A stretch of 64,000 nt of DNA, taken from contig CAVTJN010000006.1 in the NCBI GenBank assembly GCA_963735055.1, forward strand, positions 124,001 through 188,000, given 5' to 3'. The notes below the pieces were generated by a model. The model searched no databases. It had not been told where the DNA came from and saw only the letters and a program-made list of their open reading frames with translations. Numbering within the stretch: the first letter of the stretch is position 1; each line of letters opens with the position of its first letter. Of this stretch, positions 36,898 through 44,925 are shown in pieces. Source of the stretch: JBBITI01 sp963735055. GTDB lineage: Bacteria > Chloroflexota > Dehalococcoidia > Dehalococcoidales > UBA2162. Position numbers and translations under genes: made by a program.

Positions 36898-37194
36898 TTG
36901 AAGATAGAATTTTCATCACACCGTTTGGCTGATGCCGGCGTGAGTCTCTCGGAAGCCAGCCGGCTTTTCGGTATGCCTATCGGGCGAAAGTACTTGCAGC
37001 GACTGGCAGTCCTGAGAGCTACCGATAGATTCACTCAGCTCTATGGGCACCGGGCTCTCCGGTTACACCCTTTGAAAGGAAATAGAACCGGACAATATGC
37101 GATAACACTTACCGGCAACTATCGACTCATAATGGAGAGAATCGTGGAAGACACGGTACGCATTATGGATGTGGAGGACTACCATGGTGACTAA
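36898..37194 (+). CDS. higB: HigB-type toxin (RelE/ParE superfamily)
   Basis: A 98-residue basic protein from TTG 36898. Features are LFGMPIGRKYLQRLAVLRAT, LYGHRALRLHPLKGNRTGQY and AITLTGNYRLIMERIVEDTV followed by IMDVEDYHGD. The R-L-H-P-L-K-G ... G-Q-(Y/W)-x-I-x-(L/V)-x-x-x-(W/Y)-R-(L/I) pattern is that of the plasmid-maintenance killer HigB, which cleaves mRNA on the ribosome. Its end overlaps the antitoxin start by 11 nt, the usual toxin-first order of higBA. Confidence 0.85.
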   Translation: MKIEFSSHRLADAGVSLSEASRLFGMPIGRKYLQRLAVLRATDRFTQLYGHRALRLHPLKGNRTGQYAITLTGNYRLIMERIVEDTVRIMDVEDYHGD

Positions 37195-37471
37195 GACGGA
37201 TGCTTATCCGGATGTGGCGATTTACCCCGGAGAGTACCTTGCCGAGGAGATAGAGGCACGGGGACTCTCCCAGAAGGAACTCGCCCGGCGAATGAGACGG
37301 CCACTGAACGCCATCAATGAGATCATCAACGGCAAAAAGGCCATCACCGCCGAGACCGCCCTGCAGCTCGAGGAAGTCATGCCGGAGATACCGGCACGGT
37401 TCTGGCTTAACCTTGAGACTGACTACCAGCTCAACAAAGCATTGATCAGCAAGCGTGCGAAGACCTCATAG
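37184..37471 (+). CDS. higA: HigA-type antitoxin (XRE family)
   Basis: From ATG 37184, 95 residues: PDVAIYPGEYLAEEIEARGL, SQKELARRMRRPLNAINEII and NGKKAITAETALQLEEVMPE, then ARFWLNLETDYQL. This is the standard HigA helix-turn-helix with the H/Y-P-G-E-x-L start. It neutralises the adjacent HigB toxin and represses the operon. Confidence 0.9.
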   Translation: MVTKTDAYPDVAIYPGEYLAEEIEARGLSQKELARRMRRPLNAINEIINGKKAITAETALQLEEVMPEIPARFWLNLETDYQLNKALISKRAKTS

Positions 37472-37479
37472 TAGATAGC

Positions 37480-37690
37480 TGAATTATCCTCGTTCCCGTG
37501 TAGACGGGAATCCAGATCGCCGAAAAAGTGAATCCTTGCTGGACTATCTGGATGTTCCTGCACGCAGGTTCTGGATTCCCACCTGCGTGGGAATGGGGTG
37601 TTCGTACACCCAAGTTCTGGATTTCCCCTTCCTACGCTTCGCTCGGGGGGACGTTCCGCCCACCTGCGTGGGAAGTATGCCTGCAATCAG
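37480..37690. repeat. Cluster of dispersed palindromes
   Basis: The spacer is packed with short inverted repeats: TTCCCGTGTAGACGGGAA, CTGCACGCAG, ATTCCCACCTGCGTGGGAAT, and CCCACCTGCGTGGGAA again near 37660. They resemble bacterial intergenic repeats of the kind also seen near 2295 and 31998. No gene. Confidence 0.55.
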
Positions 37691-37691
37691 A

Positions 37692-37928
37692 CTAGCTCTC
37701 TCCATGACTCTTAACGTATTTCGCGTCAATTATCGCAAGAAGCACTCCTACTCCTATAAGAGAATAGCTAATCCATCGGCTGTCACCAAAGATAATGCCG
37801 AGCACTACCATAGTCATGCCAAGCATGGTAAGAGTGGAGATTCGGTGGATTTTCCGTCTATTCAAAACTAGGAGAACCAGTATCGCTATGAATGCGGCAA
37901 TTGAAATTCCGATATATAGGGCTTGCAT
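37692..37928 (-). CDS. Small membrane protein, hypothetical
   Basis: 78 residues with three hydrophobic segments: ALYIGISIAAFIAILVLLVL, TLTMLGMTMVVLGIIFG and YSLIGVGVLLAIIDAKYV. It resembles small DUF2178-type membrane proteins that accompany XRE regulators. AAGGAGGTAG precedes the start at 37928. It is the last member of a four-gene minus-strand unit with the XRE regulator upstream. Confidence 0.65.
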   Translation of the reverse strand: MQALYIGISIAAFIAILVLLVLNRRKIHRISTLTMLGMTMVVLGIIFGDSRWISYSLIGVGVLLAIIDAKYVKSHGES

Positions 37929-37997
37929 GTTTCTACCTCCTTTTAATTATTCATTGATACTAATTTGACCAGGATTCCTCCTCTATTTCATCTCGGT

Positions 37998-38210
37998 CTA
38001 TTTGCCATTTTCATATTGAAAGACCTCCTCCAAGGGCACACCAAATGCCTTGGCGACTCTGAAGGCTAACTCAATAGAGGGAACATACTTGTTCTGCTCC
38101 AAGGCAATAATTGTCTGCCGGGTGCAACCTACCTTGTTGGCCAACTCTTCCTGGGTCATCTCGTTATGGTCGAAACGTAGCCTTCTTATCCGATTCTTTA
38201 TTCTACCCAT
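37998..38210 (-). CDS. XRE-family transcriptional regulator (YozG-like)
   Basis: 70 residues: MGRIKNRIRRLRFDHNEMTQ, EELANKVGCTRQTIIALEQN, KYVPSIELAFRVAKAFGVPL then EEVFQYENGK. This is the compact helix-turn-helix of the YozG/Cro-CI type that partners with small membrane proteins in bacteria and archaea. The ATG at 38210 overlaps the stop of a 28-codon frame upstream, and its ribosome-binding site TGGAGG lies inside that frame, implying coupling. Likely regulates its own unit. Confidence 0.85.
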   Translation of the reverse strand: MGRIKNRIRRLRFDHNEMTQEELANKVGCTRQTIIALEQNKYVPSIELAFRVAKAFGVPLEEVFQYENGK

Positions 38211-38289
38211 TGCGGTTCATCCTCCAGTAACCGACTAGAATGCCGATACACTGGGCGATGGCACTAACGCAGAGAATGGTGAAGAACAT
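38203..38289 (-). CDS. 28-residue membrane peptide coupled to the XRE regulator
   Basis: A short frame reading MFFTILCVSAIAQCIGILVG then YWRMNRNG: one membrane helix and a basic tail. Its TAG overlaps the start of the XRE gene, and the GGAGG for that gene lies in its last codons. The ribosome-binding site of the peptide itself is weak. Its position between two small membrane-protein genes makes it a plausible real gene, though the evidence is position and composition only. Confidence 0.5.
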   Translation of the reverse strand: MFFTILCVSAIAQCIGILVGYWRMNRNG

Positions 38290-38332
38290 CAAGTAAAGGA
38301 AAACGGTAGGTACTCCCTGACCGCGGAACCCT

Positions 38333-38638
38333 TCACGTCAACCCGATAACCCAGGCTACCAGCGTAAAGATGACGGCCAGCCATTGTATTCGCGGGGAGC
38401 GGTCGTAAATTAGTTTATCGCGTTCATCCACCAGGTTAGGTTTGCGGAGTATCGGATAGAACAGAACTAAATACACGATGAGTCCGCCAACCCAGATACC
38501 GTCCATAATCAGCCGGAAAGTCTGGTCTGTATCGAAGGCGGTGGCGCCTCCCTTGAGAATGAAAACCGCAACTATCGCGATAGCCCAGGCGATGCCGAAG
38601 ATAAGCCCGTAAAAAGCTCTTTTTTGCAGCGGTGCCAT
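38333..38638 (-). CDS. Small membrane protein, DUF2178-like
   Basis: 101 residues with three membrane segments: AFYGLIFGIAWAIAIVAVFI, GIWVGGLIVYLVLFYPIL and IQWLAVIFTLVAWVIGL. Between them lies LVDERDKLIYDRSPR, the conserved D-E-R-D acidic/basic loop typical of DUF2178-like proteins found beside XRE regulators. GGAGGTAGGAC precedes the ATG at 38638. First gene of the unit. Confidence 0.7.
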   Translation of the reverse strand: MAPLQKRAFYGLIFGIAWAIAIVAVFILKGGATAFDTDQTFRLIMDGIWVGGLIVYLVLFYPILRKPNLVDERDKLIYDRSPRIQWLAVIFTLVAWVIGLT

Positions 38639-38944
38639 AGTCCTACCTCCTTATTCTTCAGTATTCTGAGTATCTTATTCAAGACATATAGTATCATATA
38701 ATATACTAATTGTCAAGTATGTAATACATTAAGGTGAAAGTAGATTTCGATGATGGACCTTGGAATCGAAGCATAATCTACAGATATATGAAGTCTTAAC
38801 CTTTAGTGGAACAAGCAAAGGTTATTGAAAAGACTCATGCTAGAGGAGTTCCAGGTATGGTCCCCTTTGGTGGAGATGAGGGTTCAACAGACAGTGCCGC
38901 CCGGGACTTCAATTTCACGTTTGCTTTCAGCATGAAGCCCGGGT
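38639..38944. other. AT-rich intergenic region
   Basis: 306 nt, more AT-rich than the average of the window (ATATAGTATCATATAATATA near 38684). It probably holds the promoter of the XRE unit, with TATCATATAATATACTAATT on either strand giving possible -10 boxes, and the 3' side of the DUF1697 gene. No gene is seen. Confidence 0.4.
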
Positions 38945-39488
38945 CTATTGTTTCAGTATTTCCAGCAATTTTGTGGTGGTGTTCCAATTACGGATGGTCA
39001 TGGACTTGTATGCGGGCGTTGCCATGATTTTGTTAAGGCGGCTTCTGGTACGTTGAGAGCTAAGGCGTTCTGAGTAGATGACACCAGGACCCGGCCACAC
39101 TTTGTCGACGCCCTCTCGAGGATTGAAAAGAGGCATGGCCCGATCCGAATCAATACCCATGAGAAAGATGGCGTCGCTGTGGTATTTCTCAGGCTGCTCA
39201 CCGAAGCCTTCGGGTTTGTTATCGATGACGGCTTGAAGCCGGTTACGAGTCAACACCAGTACTCTGATGATCTCGTCATCAAGCTCGAAGCACTCAGGCA
39301 GAGCTTTTTCAAGCCGAGCTTTTATCTCATCAGCGGATTTGCCGGGATTCCAAAATCACGTTGCCACTGGCAATATAAGTTGAGACATTGGTATATCCAA
39401 GCTCTTCCAGGCATCTCTTCAAGCCGGCCATCGGTACCTTGTTTTTGCCGCCGACATTGATGCCTCGCAGCAGCACGACATATTTCAC
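38945..39488 (-). pseudogene. DUF1697 family protein, frameshifted
   Basis: Start GTG 39488: KYVVLLRGINVGGKNKVPMA, GLKRCLEELGYTNVSTYIAS, GNVILES, the unmistakable DUF1697 opening. The phase then breaks at about 39350 (one extra C in TCCC); the other frame reads SADEIKARLEKALPECFELD and LVLTRNRLQAVIDNKPEGFG, ending with TIRNWNTTTKLLEILKQ, the DUF1697 C-terminal signature. Intact length would be about 180 residues. Function of the family is unknown. Confidence 0.8.
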
Positions 39489-39934
39489 GCTGCAATCTTA
39501 CCATACCATCGATTACACAATACCTGAACGTGAAAGCTCTAAATACGAAATACGAAGTACTAAAAACTACGCCCTAAAACGAAATGGGCAAATCCAAAGC
39601 CGTCCGCCAGCGGTGGGTTGGCAAGGACAAGAACACCCTCGTTATGGCAAGTACCACGGAGGGCATTATAGCTTCAAAACGGAGTGAGCCGTGCATGATA
39701 GAAGGTAGAACTCACGTCAAGACGTTCAGGCTCACGCTGTAGTTCGAATCCCCCCGCTGGAGCTGAGGGTTTAGTAGGCAGAACTTTCGAGTTGACGTTT
39801 GCTCTGGCAAGCTAAGTCGCGATTGCATGAACGGAGATGTAGATGTCGCGTCACTTTCTACTATCTTGTTAAACGCCTCAGCTAGTTGGCCTAGTTCTGG
39901 AAACATGATTCCTTGTGCCTTATAATAAGTAACA
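39489..39934. other. Intergenic region with tRNA-end-like repeat
   Basis: 446 nt without a convincing gene. 39536-39561 has CTCTAAATACGAAATACGAA, a dispersed motif also near 31360-31380. 39682-39695 is GAGTGAGCCGTGCA, identical to 48187-48200, the acceptor end of a tRNA-Lys fragment. Next, ATAGAAGGTAGAAC (39698-39711) recurs inverted at 48149-48162. AGTTCGAATCCCCCCGCTGG at 39743 resembles a tRNA T-loop and 3' strand but does not fold as a whole tRNA. Confidence 0.45.
39682..39711. repeat. Left copy of flanking repeat (candidate attachment-site scar)
   Basis: GAGTGAGCCGTGCA (39682-39695) is a 14-bp direct match to 48187-48200, and ATAGAAGGTAGAAC (39698-39711) a 14-bp inverted match to 48149-48162. 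The two blocks bracket the Kai/amidohydrolase segment. Confidence 0.45.
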
Positions 39935-40324
39935 TTGGAAACTAAGAAACGCATCCTCATTGTTGATGACGAACCGCAAATAGGCAGAATCTTTGGCTTG
40001 AAGCTGAAGCTTGCTGGATATGACGTAGTGTCTACGACAAGCGGTGCCGATGCCATTGAGCTTATCAGAGCCGACAGGTTCGATGTTGTGCTGCTGGACC
40101 TTCTGATGCCTGGTGTCTCAGGTAAAGAGGTTCTGGAGAAAGTGCGTACCTTTTCACAGGTAGCTATAATAATCTTCTCTGCCACGCAGGACGTCTCGGA
40201 TATCGCAAAGAAGTTGGCAGCGGATGATTCTATCTCGAAGCCGATGAACCCTGACCAACTGGTAGAAAAAATAAAGGCTGTCTTAAGTAGAAACGATAAT
40301 CGCCCGACTCCGTCACAGATCTAA
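39935..40324 (+). CDS. Single-domain response regulator
   Basis: 129 residues, a receiver domain only: ILIVDDEPQIGRIFGLKLKL (acidic pair), VVLLDLLMPGVSGKEVL (phospho-Asp), IIIFSATQDVS (Ser/Thr switch) and DDSISKPMNPDQL (Lys). No output domain. TTG 39935 is the only upstream start. It is convergent with the PAS histidine kinase gene 23 nt beyond its end, so this pair probably forms a phosphorelay with the Kai proteins, by analogy with other KaiBC-linked kinases; that is inference. Confidence 0.85.
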   Translation: METKKRILIVDDEPQIGRIFGLKLKLAGYDVVSTTSGADAIELIRADRFDVVLLDLLMPGVSGKEVLEKVRTFSQVAIIIFSATQDVSDIAKKLAADDSISKPMNPDQLVEKIKAVLSRNDNRPTPSQI

Positions 40325-40347
40325 TATCTGCAAGAAGTCGCTCCGTC

Positions 40348-41817
40348 TCAGGCGTATAGCGGCAGCGTAAAGCTAAAAGTGGAGCCTTTGCCCGGCTCGG
40401 ACTCAACCCAGATTATACCGCCGTGGGCTTCCACCAGGCGTTTACAGACCAGTAAACCCAGTCCCAAACCCTTTGCCGGCCTTGCTGCATTTTCTATTCT
40501 CTCAAAAGGCTGGAAAAGGTTCGCTTGCTGTTCTGCCGGTATCCCGATTCCCCGGTCCCTGACGCTTATAACCACATTATCCGTATTGCGCCCGGCGGAA
40601 AGACGAATCTCCGTGCCCTCGGCTGCATATTTGGCAGCATTGCTCAGCAGGTTTGTAAGCATCAGTTCCACCCTCGTCCTATCGGCATGAACCATTGGAA
40701 GACCATCGGGAACATCCACGACTACCTGATGTTTGCTGGTGTGCAGTTTCTCTTTCTCTGCCAGACTGCATATGACCGCTCCCACATCAATCGGCTCTTT
40801 CCTTAGCGCCAGCCGGTCGGATTGGTAGCGGGATAGCTCTAACAGATTATCCACTATGTGATTGAGGGATTCAGCGCCATCCATAGCCTCATGCAACATG
40901 CTGTGGGCATCTTCAGGGCTTATTCCTTCGGTCATTGCAGTCCCGATAGAGCCGATCAGTATAGTCAAGGGGGTGCGTATTTCATGCGATACCAGGCCGA
41001 TAAATTCATCTTTCAACTGCTCAGCTTCTTTGAGAGCAGTTACATCAGTCAGGGTCATGACGTATCCCGTTGGTTCCCCATCAGAACCAAATCTATTTGT
41101 TCGGAACAGAAAATGGTGGATATTGCCATTCTCCCTGGTACCGATAGCGGTAGTCTCAGCGGAAAAATTACCCTCTTGAACGCGTGCGAAACTCAATGGT
41201 CTACCGGAAATATGAACACCGGACAGGATATCGTCTATGTCTTGTCCTGTCGCGTGACCGAAGAGATGATAAGCAACCCGACTCGTATAGCTGATTGTCC
41301 CTGCGGCGTCGCAGACTATTACTGCATTGGGAGATTGCTCCAAGATGGATTGTATCAGTTGGCCTTCCCTGATAATGTCCTCACTCCGTTTCTGCTGCGT
41401 CAGGTCGGTGACCACGGCGCAAACTGAAATCAGGTCATCCAATCGCATTTTCTTGGTAGCCAGATAAGTTGGCACCAATGTGCCATCACCGGCACGAAGG
41501 GTTACTTCACCATGGCCGTCCTTCTCCAGTAGAGCGGCAAGCAGGTTGTGGCTTTCCGGATTGATAAAGTCGAATATTGAAGCCCCGATCACTTTGTTCA
41601 AATCAGTCTGGATCATTCCAGCGAAGTAATGATTGGAGTAGAGGATTGTGCCCTCAGGTGACAGGGTAATAGCGCCTTCGTTGATGTTCTCGATAGCGAT
41701 ACGGTAAACGGTGTCGGCACCCTGGAGGGTGAAGACCTGCTCACCCTGTTTAGTGTTGACCACCAGGGCATCTACCTCGCCGCTGGTAATAGCGCGCAGC
41801 GTCTCTTCGAGCCTCAT
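40348..41817 (-). CDS. PAS-domain histidine kinase of the Kai cluster
   Basis: 489 residues: an N-terminal helical segment EETLRAITSGEVDALVVNTK characteristic of kinases beside kaiBC, a first PAS domain (NINEGAITLSPEGTILYSNH), a second PAS (SPNAVIVCDAAGTISYTSRV), HisKA with the phosphorylated His in FIGLVSHEIRTPLTILIGSI, and an ATPase domain with LLSNAAKYAAEGTE, DRGIGIP and GLGLGLLVCKRLVEAHGG. No membrane segment, so cytoplasmic. A fragment EELRAEVARLQRAAR just upstream in another phase suggests the true N-terminus is slightly longer and lost to a frameshift at about 41815. Confidence 0.88.
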   Translation of the reverse strand: MRLEETLRAITSGEVDALVVNTKQGEQVFTLQGADTVYRIAIENINEGAITLSPEGTILYSNHYFAGMIQTDLNKVIGASIFDFINPESHNLLAALLEKDGHGEVTLRAGDGTLVPTYLATKKMRLDDLISVCAVVTDLTQQKRSEDIIREGQLIQSILEQSPNAVIVCDAAGTISYTSRVAYHLFGHATGQDIDDILSGVHISGRPLSFARVQEGNFSAETTAIGTRENGNIHHFLFRTNRFGSDGEPTGYVMTLTDVTALKEAEQLKDEFIGLVSHEIRTPLTILIGSIGTAMTEGISPEDAHSMLHEAMDGAESLNHIVDNLLELSRYQSDRLALRKEPIDVGAVICSLAEKEKLHTSKHQVVVDVPDGLPMVHADRTRVELMLTNLLSNAAKYAAEGTEIRLSAGRNTDNVVISVRDRGIGIPAEQQANLFQPFERIENAARPAKGLGLGLLVCKRLVEAHGGIIWVESEPGKGSTFSFTLPLYA

Positions 41818-41884
41818 CTAGCTGCTCGCTGCAGCCGGGCTACTTCCGCTCTTAATTCTTCCGGTGTCGCTGGTCACTCATTTT

Positions 41885-42264
41885 TCAGCTCTTTTCCTCT
41901 GCGTTTGCGGGGGGGGGACTCTTGGGCTTCAAGTCCAGGCCCAGGATAATGCGGTCTTCCTGAGAAAGGTCACCAATCAGCCGGCGCAGCGGTGCCGGCA
42001 GTTTCTTGATGAGCGTGGGCACGGCGATAATCTGGTCGCCCTTGGCCAGGGTCGGCTGCTGGTAGATATCAATCACTTCCAGGTCAAAGTTATTGTCGGG
42101 GTTCTCCTCAATGATTTTCTTGATGTTACGCAGCGCCTGCTGCGAGCGGGCTGTCATGCCGGTGATATAGAGCTTGAGGACGTACTTCTCTTTGGCCTGT
42201 CTGGCGACAGGCCTGTTCCATCGACTTCGGTGGCTGAAGTCTTGCGCGAGCCTTCTCTTGGCAT
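41885..42264 (-). CDS. kaiB: KaiB-like protein 1, interrupted by a 20-bp palindrome
   Basis: The body KEKYVLKLYITGMTARSQQA, DLEVIDIYQQPTLAKGDQII and AVPTLIKKLPAPLRRLIGDL is KaiB (thioredoxin-like, fold-switching partner of KaiC). Behind TGAGGAGGAC the ATG at 42264 gives MPREGSRKTSATEVDGT in a different phase. A perfect palindrome of 20 bp at 42194-42213 (8-bp arms, 4-nt loop) lies between them; removing exactly these 20 nt joins the frames as VDGT-KEKYVL and gives 119 residues. As sequenced the gene is disrupted unless read from a GTG at 42280, whose first codons coincide with the ribosome-binding site. Confidence 0.8.
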
Positions 42265-42276
42265 ATTCAGTCCTCC

Positions 42277-42606
42277 TCACCGCGGGTAGAGGTTAAGCCC
42301 CACCAGCACCCGTTCCGTGTTGGAGAGGTCGCCGATTATCTTCCTTATAGGCTCCGGAAGCTTGCGTACCAGGGTGGGTATGGCCAGAATCTGGTCACCC
42401 TTGGCCAGCTTCGGGTTTTCCAGAAGGTCAATCACCTCAATGGTGTACTGGCCTTTGAGGTGCTCCTCGCAGATTTTCTTCAGGTTAGCGAAGGCAGCGA
42501 TGGACTTGGGCGTCTGCCCGGCGACATACAGCCTGAGGTTCCATATTTCCGGCTTGCTCCTCTTTTCGGTATCTGCGGGTGTCTTTTTCGTCTTGCCGAT
42601 TGCCAT
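42277..42606 (-). CDS. kaiB: KaiB-like protein 2
   Basis: 109 residues, intact: IWNLRLYVAGQTPKSIAAFA, NLKKICEEHLKGQYTIEVID, LLENPKLAKGDQILAIPTLV, RKLPEPIRKIIGDLSNTERV. This is the KaiB fold with the conserved K-G-D-Q-I-x-A-(I/V)-P-T-L segment and L-P-x-P-(I/L)-R-(K/R)-x-I-G-D-L-S. In cyanobacteria KaiB binds the KaiC CI ring; in non-cyanobacterial clusters the role is often stress- or signalling-related. The N-terminus carries a charged extension. Its TGA at 42277 merges with the ribosome-binding site of the next kaiB. Confidence 0.92.
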   Translation of the reverse strand: MAIGKTKKTPADTEKRSKPEIWNLRLYVAGQTPKSIAAFANLKKICEEHLKGQYTIEVIDLLENPKLAKGDQILAIPTLVRKLPEPIRKIIGDLSNTERVLVGLNLYPR

Positions 42607-42627
42607 CGTTTGGCCTCTCTGCCAGAA

Positions 42628-42955
42628 TTATTCGACCTCGCCGTGCTCGAAACCGAGCGCCTTCAGCACCCGTCTCCTCATTGGAGAAATCGCCGATCAT
42701 TATCTTCTCCGGCTTCGGCGACGTTTTCATCAGGGTCGGGATTGCCACTATCTGCTCCTGCCGCGCCATCTCGGGATGTTCCAGGAGGTCTACCACTTCG
42801 ATGGTGCACTTGTCCTTAAGGTGCTCTGCGCAAATGCGGTTCAGGTTTTTGTAAGCCACCACGCAGCGTGGCGTCCAATCAGTGACGAAGAGGCGCATTT
42901 TCCACTCTTCGACGCCGTTGGTATTACCGTAGTCCGGGTGTGCTTTCGTGCTCAT
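42628..42955 (-). CDS. kaiB: KaiB-like protein 3, 1-nt frameshift near the C-terminus
   Basis: MSTKAHPDYGNTNGVEEWKM, RLFVTDWTPRCVVAYKNLNR, CTIEVVDLLEHPEMARQEQI and VAIPTLMKTSPKPEKIMIGD form a third, more divergent KaiB. The loop K-G-D-Q is replaced by R-Q-E-Q. After FSNEET one extra G (in ACGGGTG, about 42672) shifts phase; the expected ending VLKALGFEHGEVE then a TAA follow in the other frame, giving 108 residues. The ATG overlaps the kaiC stop (ATGA), implying coupling. Confidence 0.85.
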
Positions 42956-44683
42956 TTTATCTTGGCCTCCTTAGCCTCCGGCTTCGACTCCCGGTGGCTG
43001 GCCAGTGTCTTCTTTTCCGTGGCGAGGGCTTTGTCCCGCGCCTTTTCCTCTGCGATGACCAGCTCGGTCTCCTTGATATCCGATTCAAACTCGGCGCGCA
43101 TGGCGGTAATCCTGGCTTCCAGGGCGCGGCGCTTTTCCACTATCTGGCGCTCGCGGGAAGCCGTTCCTTCGCGGCGGACGATACCGGCCGCTTCGTCGGC
43201 AGCCACCTGCGCCAGACGGGCGGTACCCATGAAAGCGCCAGACGCCGTAGAGTAAATATCCATCAGCTCCACGCCCTTGTTGCTCATCACGAACTCGCGC
43301 ACCTGGTTGGAGTGGGCCATGCCCCGGGACTTGACTACCACCAGCGTGCGGTTGCGTTCCAGGTTGCCCTGCACGTTAGCTAGGTGTATCCACGTATCGA
43401 AAGCCGACGACAGCCCCACCCCTGTCTGCTCTGTGGAGGAACTCTCGGACATGCTGGTAAACATTGCCGTTATTTCGTGCATTTTCAAGAAATCAACGAC
43501 GCGCAAAATCATCTGCCTTACCTCGTTAAAGGCACCCAGGGAAACAAAGTCGGTAAGGGCATCCACCACGACGATTTCCGGCTTGTATTTCAGGGCTTCC
43601 GCCTGGATGGTAAGCAGGTGTTTTTCCAATCCCTGTTCGGAAACCCGGACGGCATGGAAATGGAGCAGCCCTTTCTTGACCCACGGCTCGAGGTCGATGC
43701 CGATGGAGACGCATGTTGCGCATAATCTGGGCCGGCGCTTCTTCAAAAGCATAGTACAGACAGTGTTTACCGCTGCGGCACCCGGCTTGAATCAGACTGG
43801 CGGAAAGGCTGGTCTTGCCGGTGCCCACCATACCGGACAACAGGATGGAGCTGCCTTTGATGTAACCCTTGCCGTCGAGCATGGCGTCAAGGCGGGGTAC
43901 TCCGGAAGTCACCCTTTCGGTCGAGGCGGGGTAATCCAGTCTGACCCCGGTTACGGGCAGGATAGAGATTCCGTTCTCATCGATAATATAAGGAAATTCA
44001 TTGGTGCTGTGAGCGGAGCCGCGGTATTTCACAATGCGCAGGCGGCGGGTAGATAGCTCTGCTGTAATGCGGTTATCGAGAAAGATAACGCAGTCGGAGA
44101 CGTACTCCTCCAGCCCGTGGCGGGTCAGCGTGGTCTCACCGCCGCGCTCGCCGGTGACGATGGTGGTGACGCCCTTGTCCTTGAGCCAGCGGAAGAGGCG
44201 GCGCAGCTCGGCCCGGATGATGCCGGTGTTGCTAAGCCCGGCGTAAAGGACTTCGATGGTATCCAGCACCACTCGTTTGGCCTTGATGGAATCGATGGCG
44301 CTACCCAGCCGGACAAACAGACCTTCGAGGTCATATTCCCCGGTCTCTTCGATTTCGCTGCGCTCCACGGATACCTGGTCGATAAGCAGCTTCCCTGAAC
44401 CGACCAGGCTCTTGAGGTCGAAGCCGAGCGAGCCTACGTTGGTGGTGAGCTCCTGCTCCGTTTCCTCGAAGCTCATGAATACACCGGGTTCGTTGTACTG
44501 GGTTATACCGCGTACCAGGAACTCCAGGCTCATTAGAGTCTTCCCGGAGCCGGCGCTGCCGTAGACCAGGGTGGGACGTCCTTTAGGTAAACCGCCACCG
44601 GTTATCTCGTCCAATCCCTGTATGCCGGTGGGGACTTTCTCCAGTACAGGTAACGCTGCTTCAGCTGTCGATTTCCTGGCCAT
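42952..44683 (-). CDS. kaiC: KaiC-like double-RecA ATPase/kinase, 1-nt frameshift
   Basis: About 576 residues after repair. CI domain: PTGIQGLDEITGGGLPKGRP, Walker A GSAGSGKT at 42-49, catalytic EE in SFEETEQE. CII domain: SGVPRLDAMLDGKGYIKGSS, Walker A GMVGTGKT at about 284-291, EE in AFEEAPAQ. One extra base near 43710 shifts phase after QIMRNMR; the rest (SIGIDLEPWVKKGLLHFHAV) is in the second frame. GLSSAFDTWIHL aligns with the region of the cyanobacterial autophosphorylation pair Ser431/Thr432, here Ser-Ser. The C-terminus is a long charged coiled coil (KRRALEARITAMRAEFESDI) beyond the usual KaiC length. First gene of the Kai operon, except for the small RHH-like gene 38 nt upstream. Confidence 0.9.
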
Positions 44684-44721
44684 TTACACCTCCAACTTTG
44701 ACGATATACGTATATGCCGAG

Positions 44722-44925
44722 TTATCTGTTGTCATCTTTATGTTCTTGCTTCGAATGGTTTCCGTCTGCCGTATTTCCAAGCTTTTCCATCACCCAAATA
44801 CGGGTTAAGGTGGACACACCTATACCCATGCCTTCTGCCTGTTTTCTTAATCGCTCCCAATCCTCTGCACTTACGCGGAGGGGGATTATTTTCTGAAGAT
44901 GGCTCTTTCCGATCGGCTTACCCAC
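44722..44925 (-). CDS. Small ribbon-helix-helix-like protein upstream of kaiC
   Basis: From the GTG at 44925 (AGAGGAAAATCA upstream) 67 residues: GKPIGKSHLQKIIPLRVSAE, DWERLRKQAEGMGIGVSTLT, RIWVMEKLGNTADGN. The pattern I-P-L-R-V-S-x-E-x-W ... A-x-x-x-G-I-x-x-S-T-L-x-R-x-W resembles ribbon-helix-helix (CopG/MetJ-like) repressors that guide DNA contact. It could regulate the Kai operon, since kaiC starts 38 nt after it. The regulatory role is inference. Confidence 0.65.
   Translation of the reverse strand: MGKPIGKSHLQKIIPLRVSAEDWERLRKQAEGMGIGVSTLTRIWVMEKLGNTADGNHSKQEHKDDNR

Noticed and set aside
37480..37690. CRISPR array
   Set aside because: The repeated strings are palindromes of unequal length and spacing, with no regular spacers and no cas genes.
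39743..39770. tRNA gene around TTCGAATCCCCCC
   Set aside because: The T-loop-like string has no matching T-stem or other arms.
39712..40185. 157-codon open frame on the minus strand
   Set aside because: Largely antisense to the receiver-domain gene; no family match.
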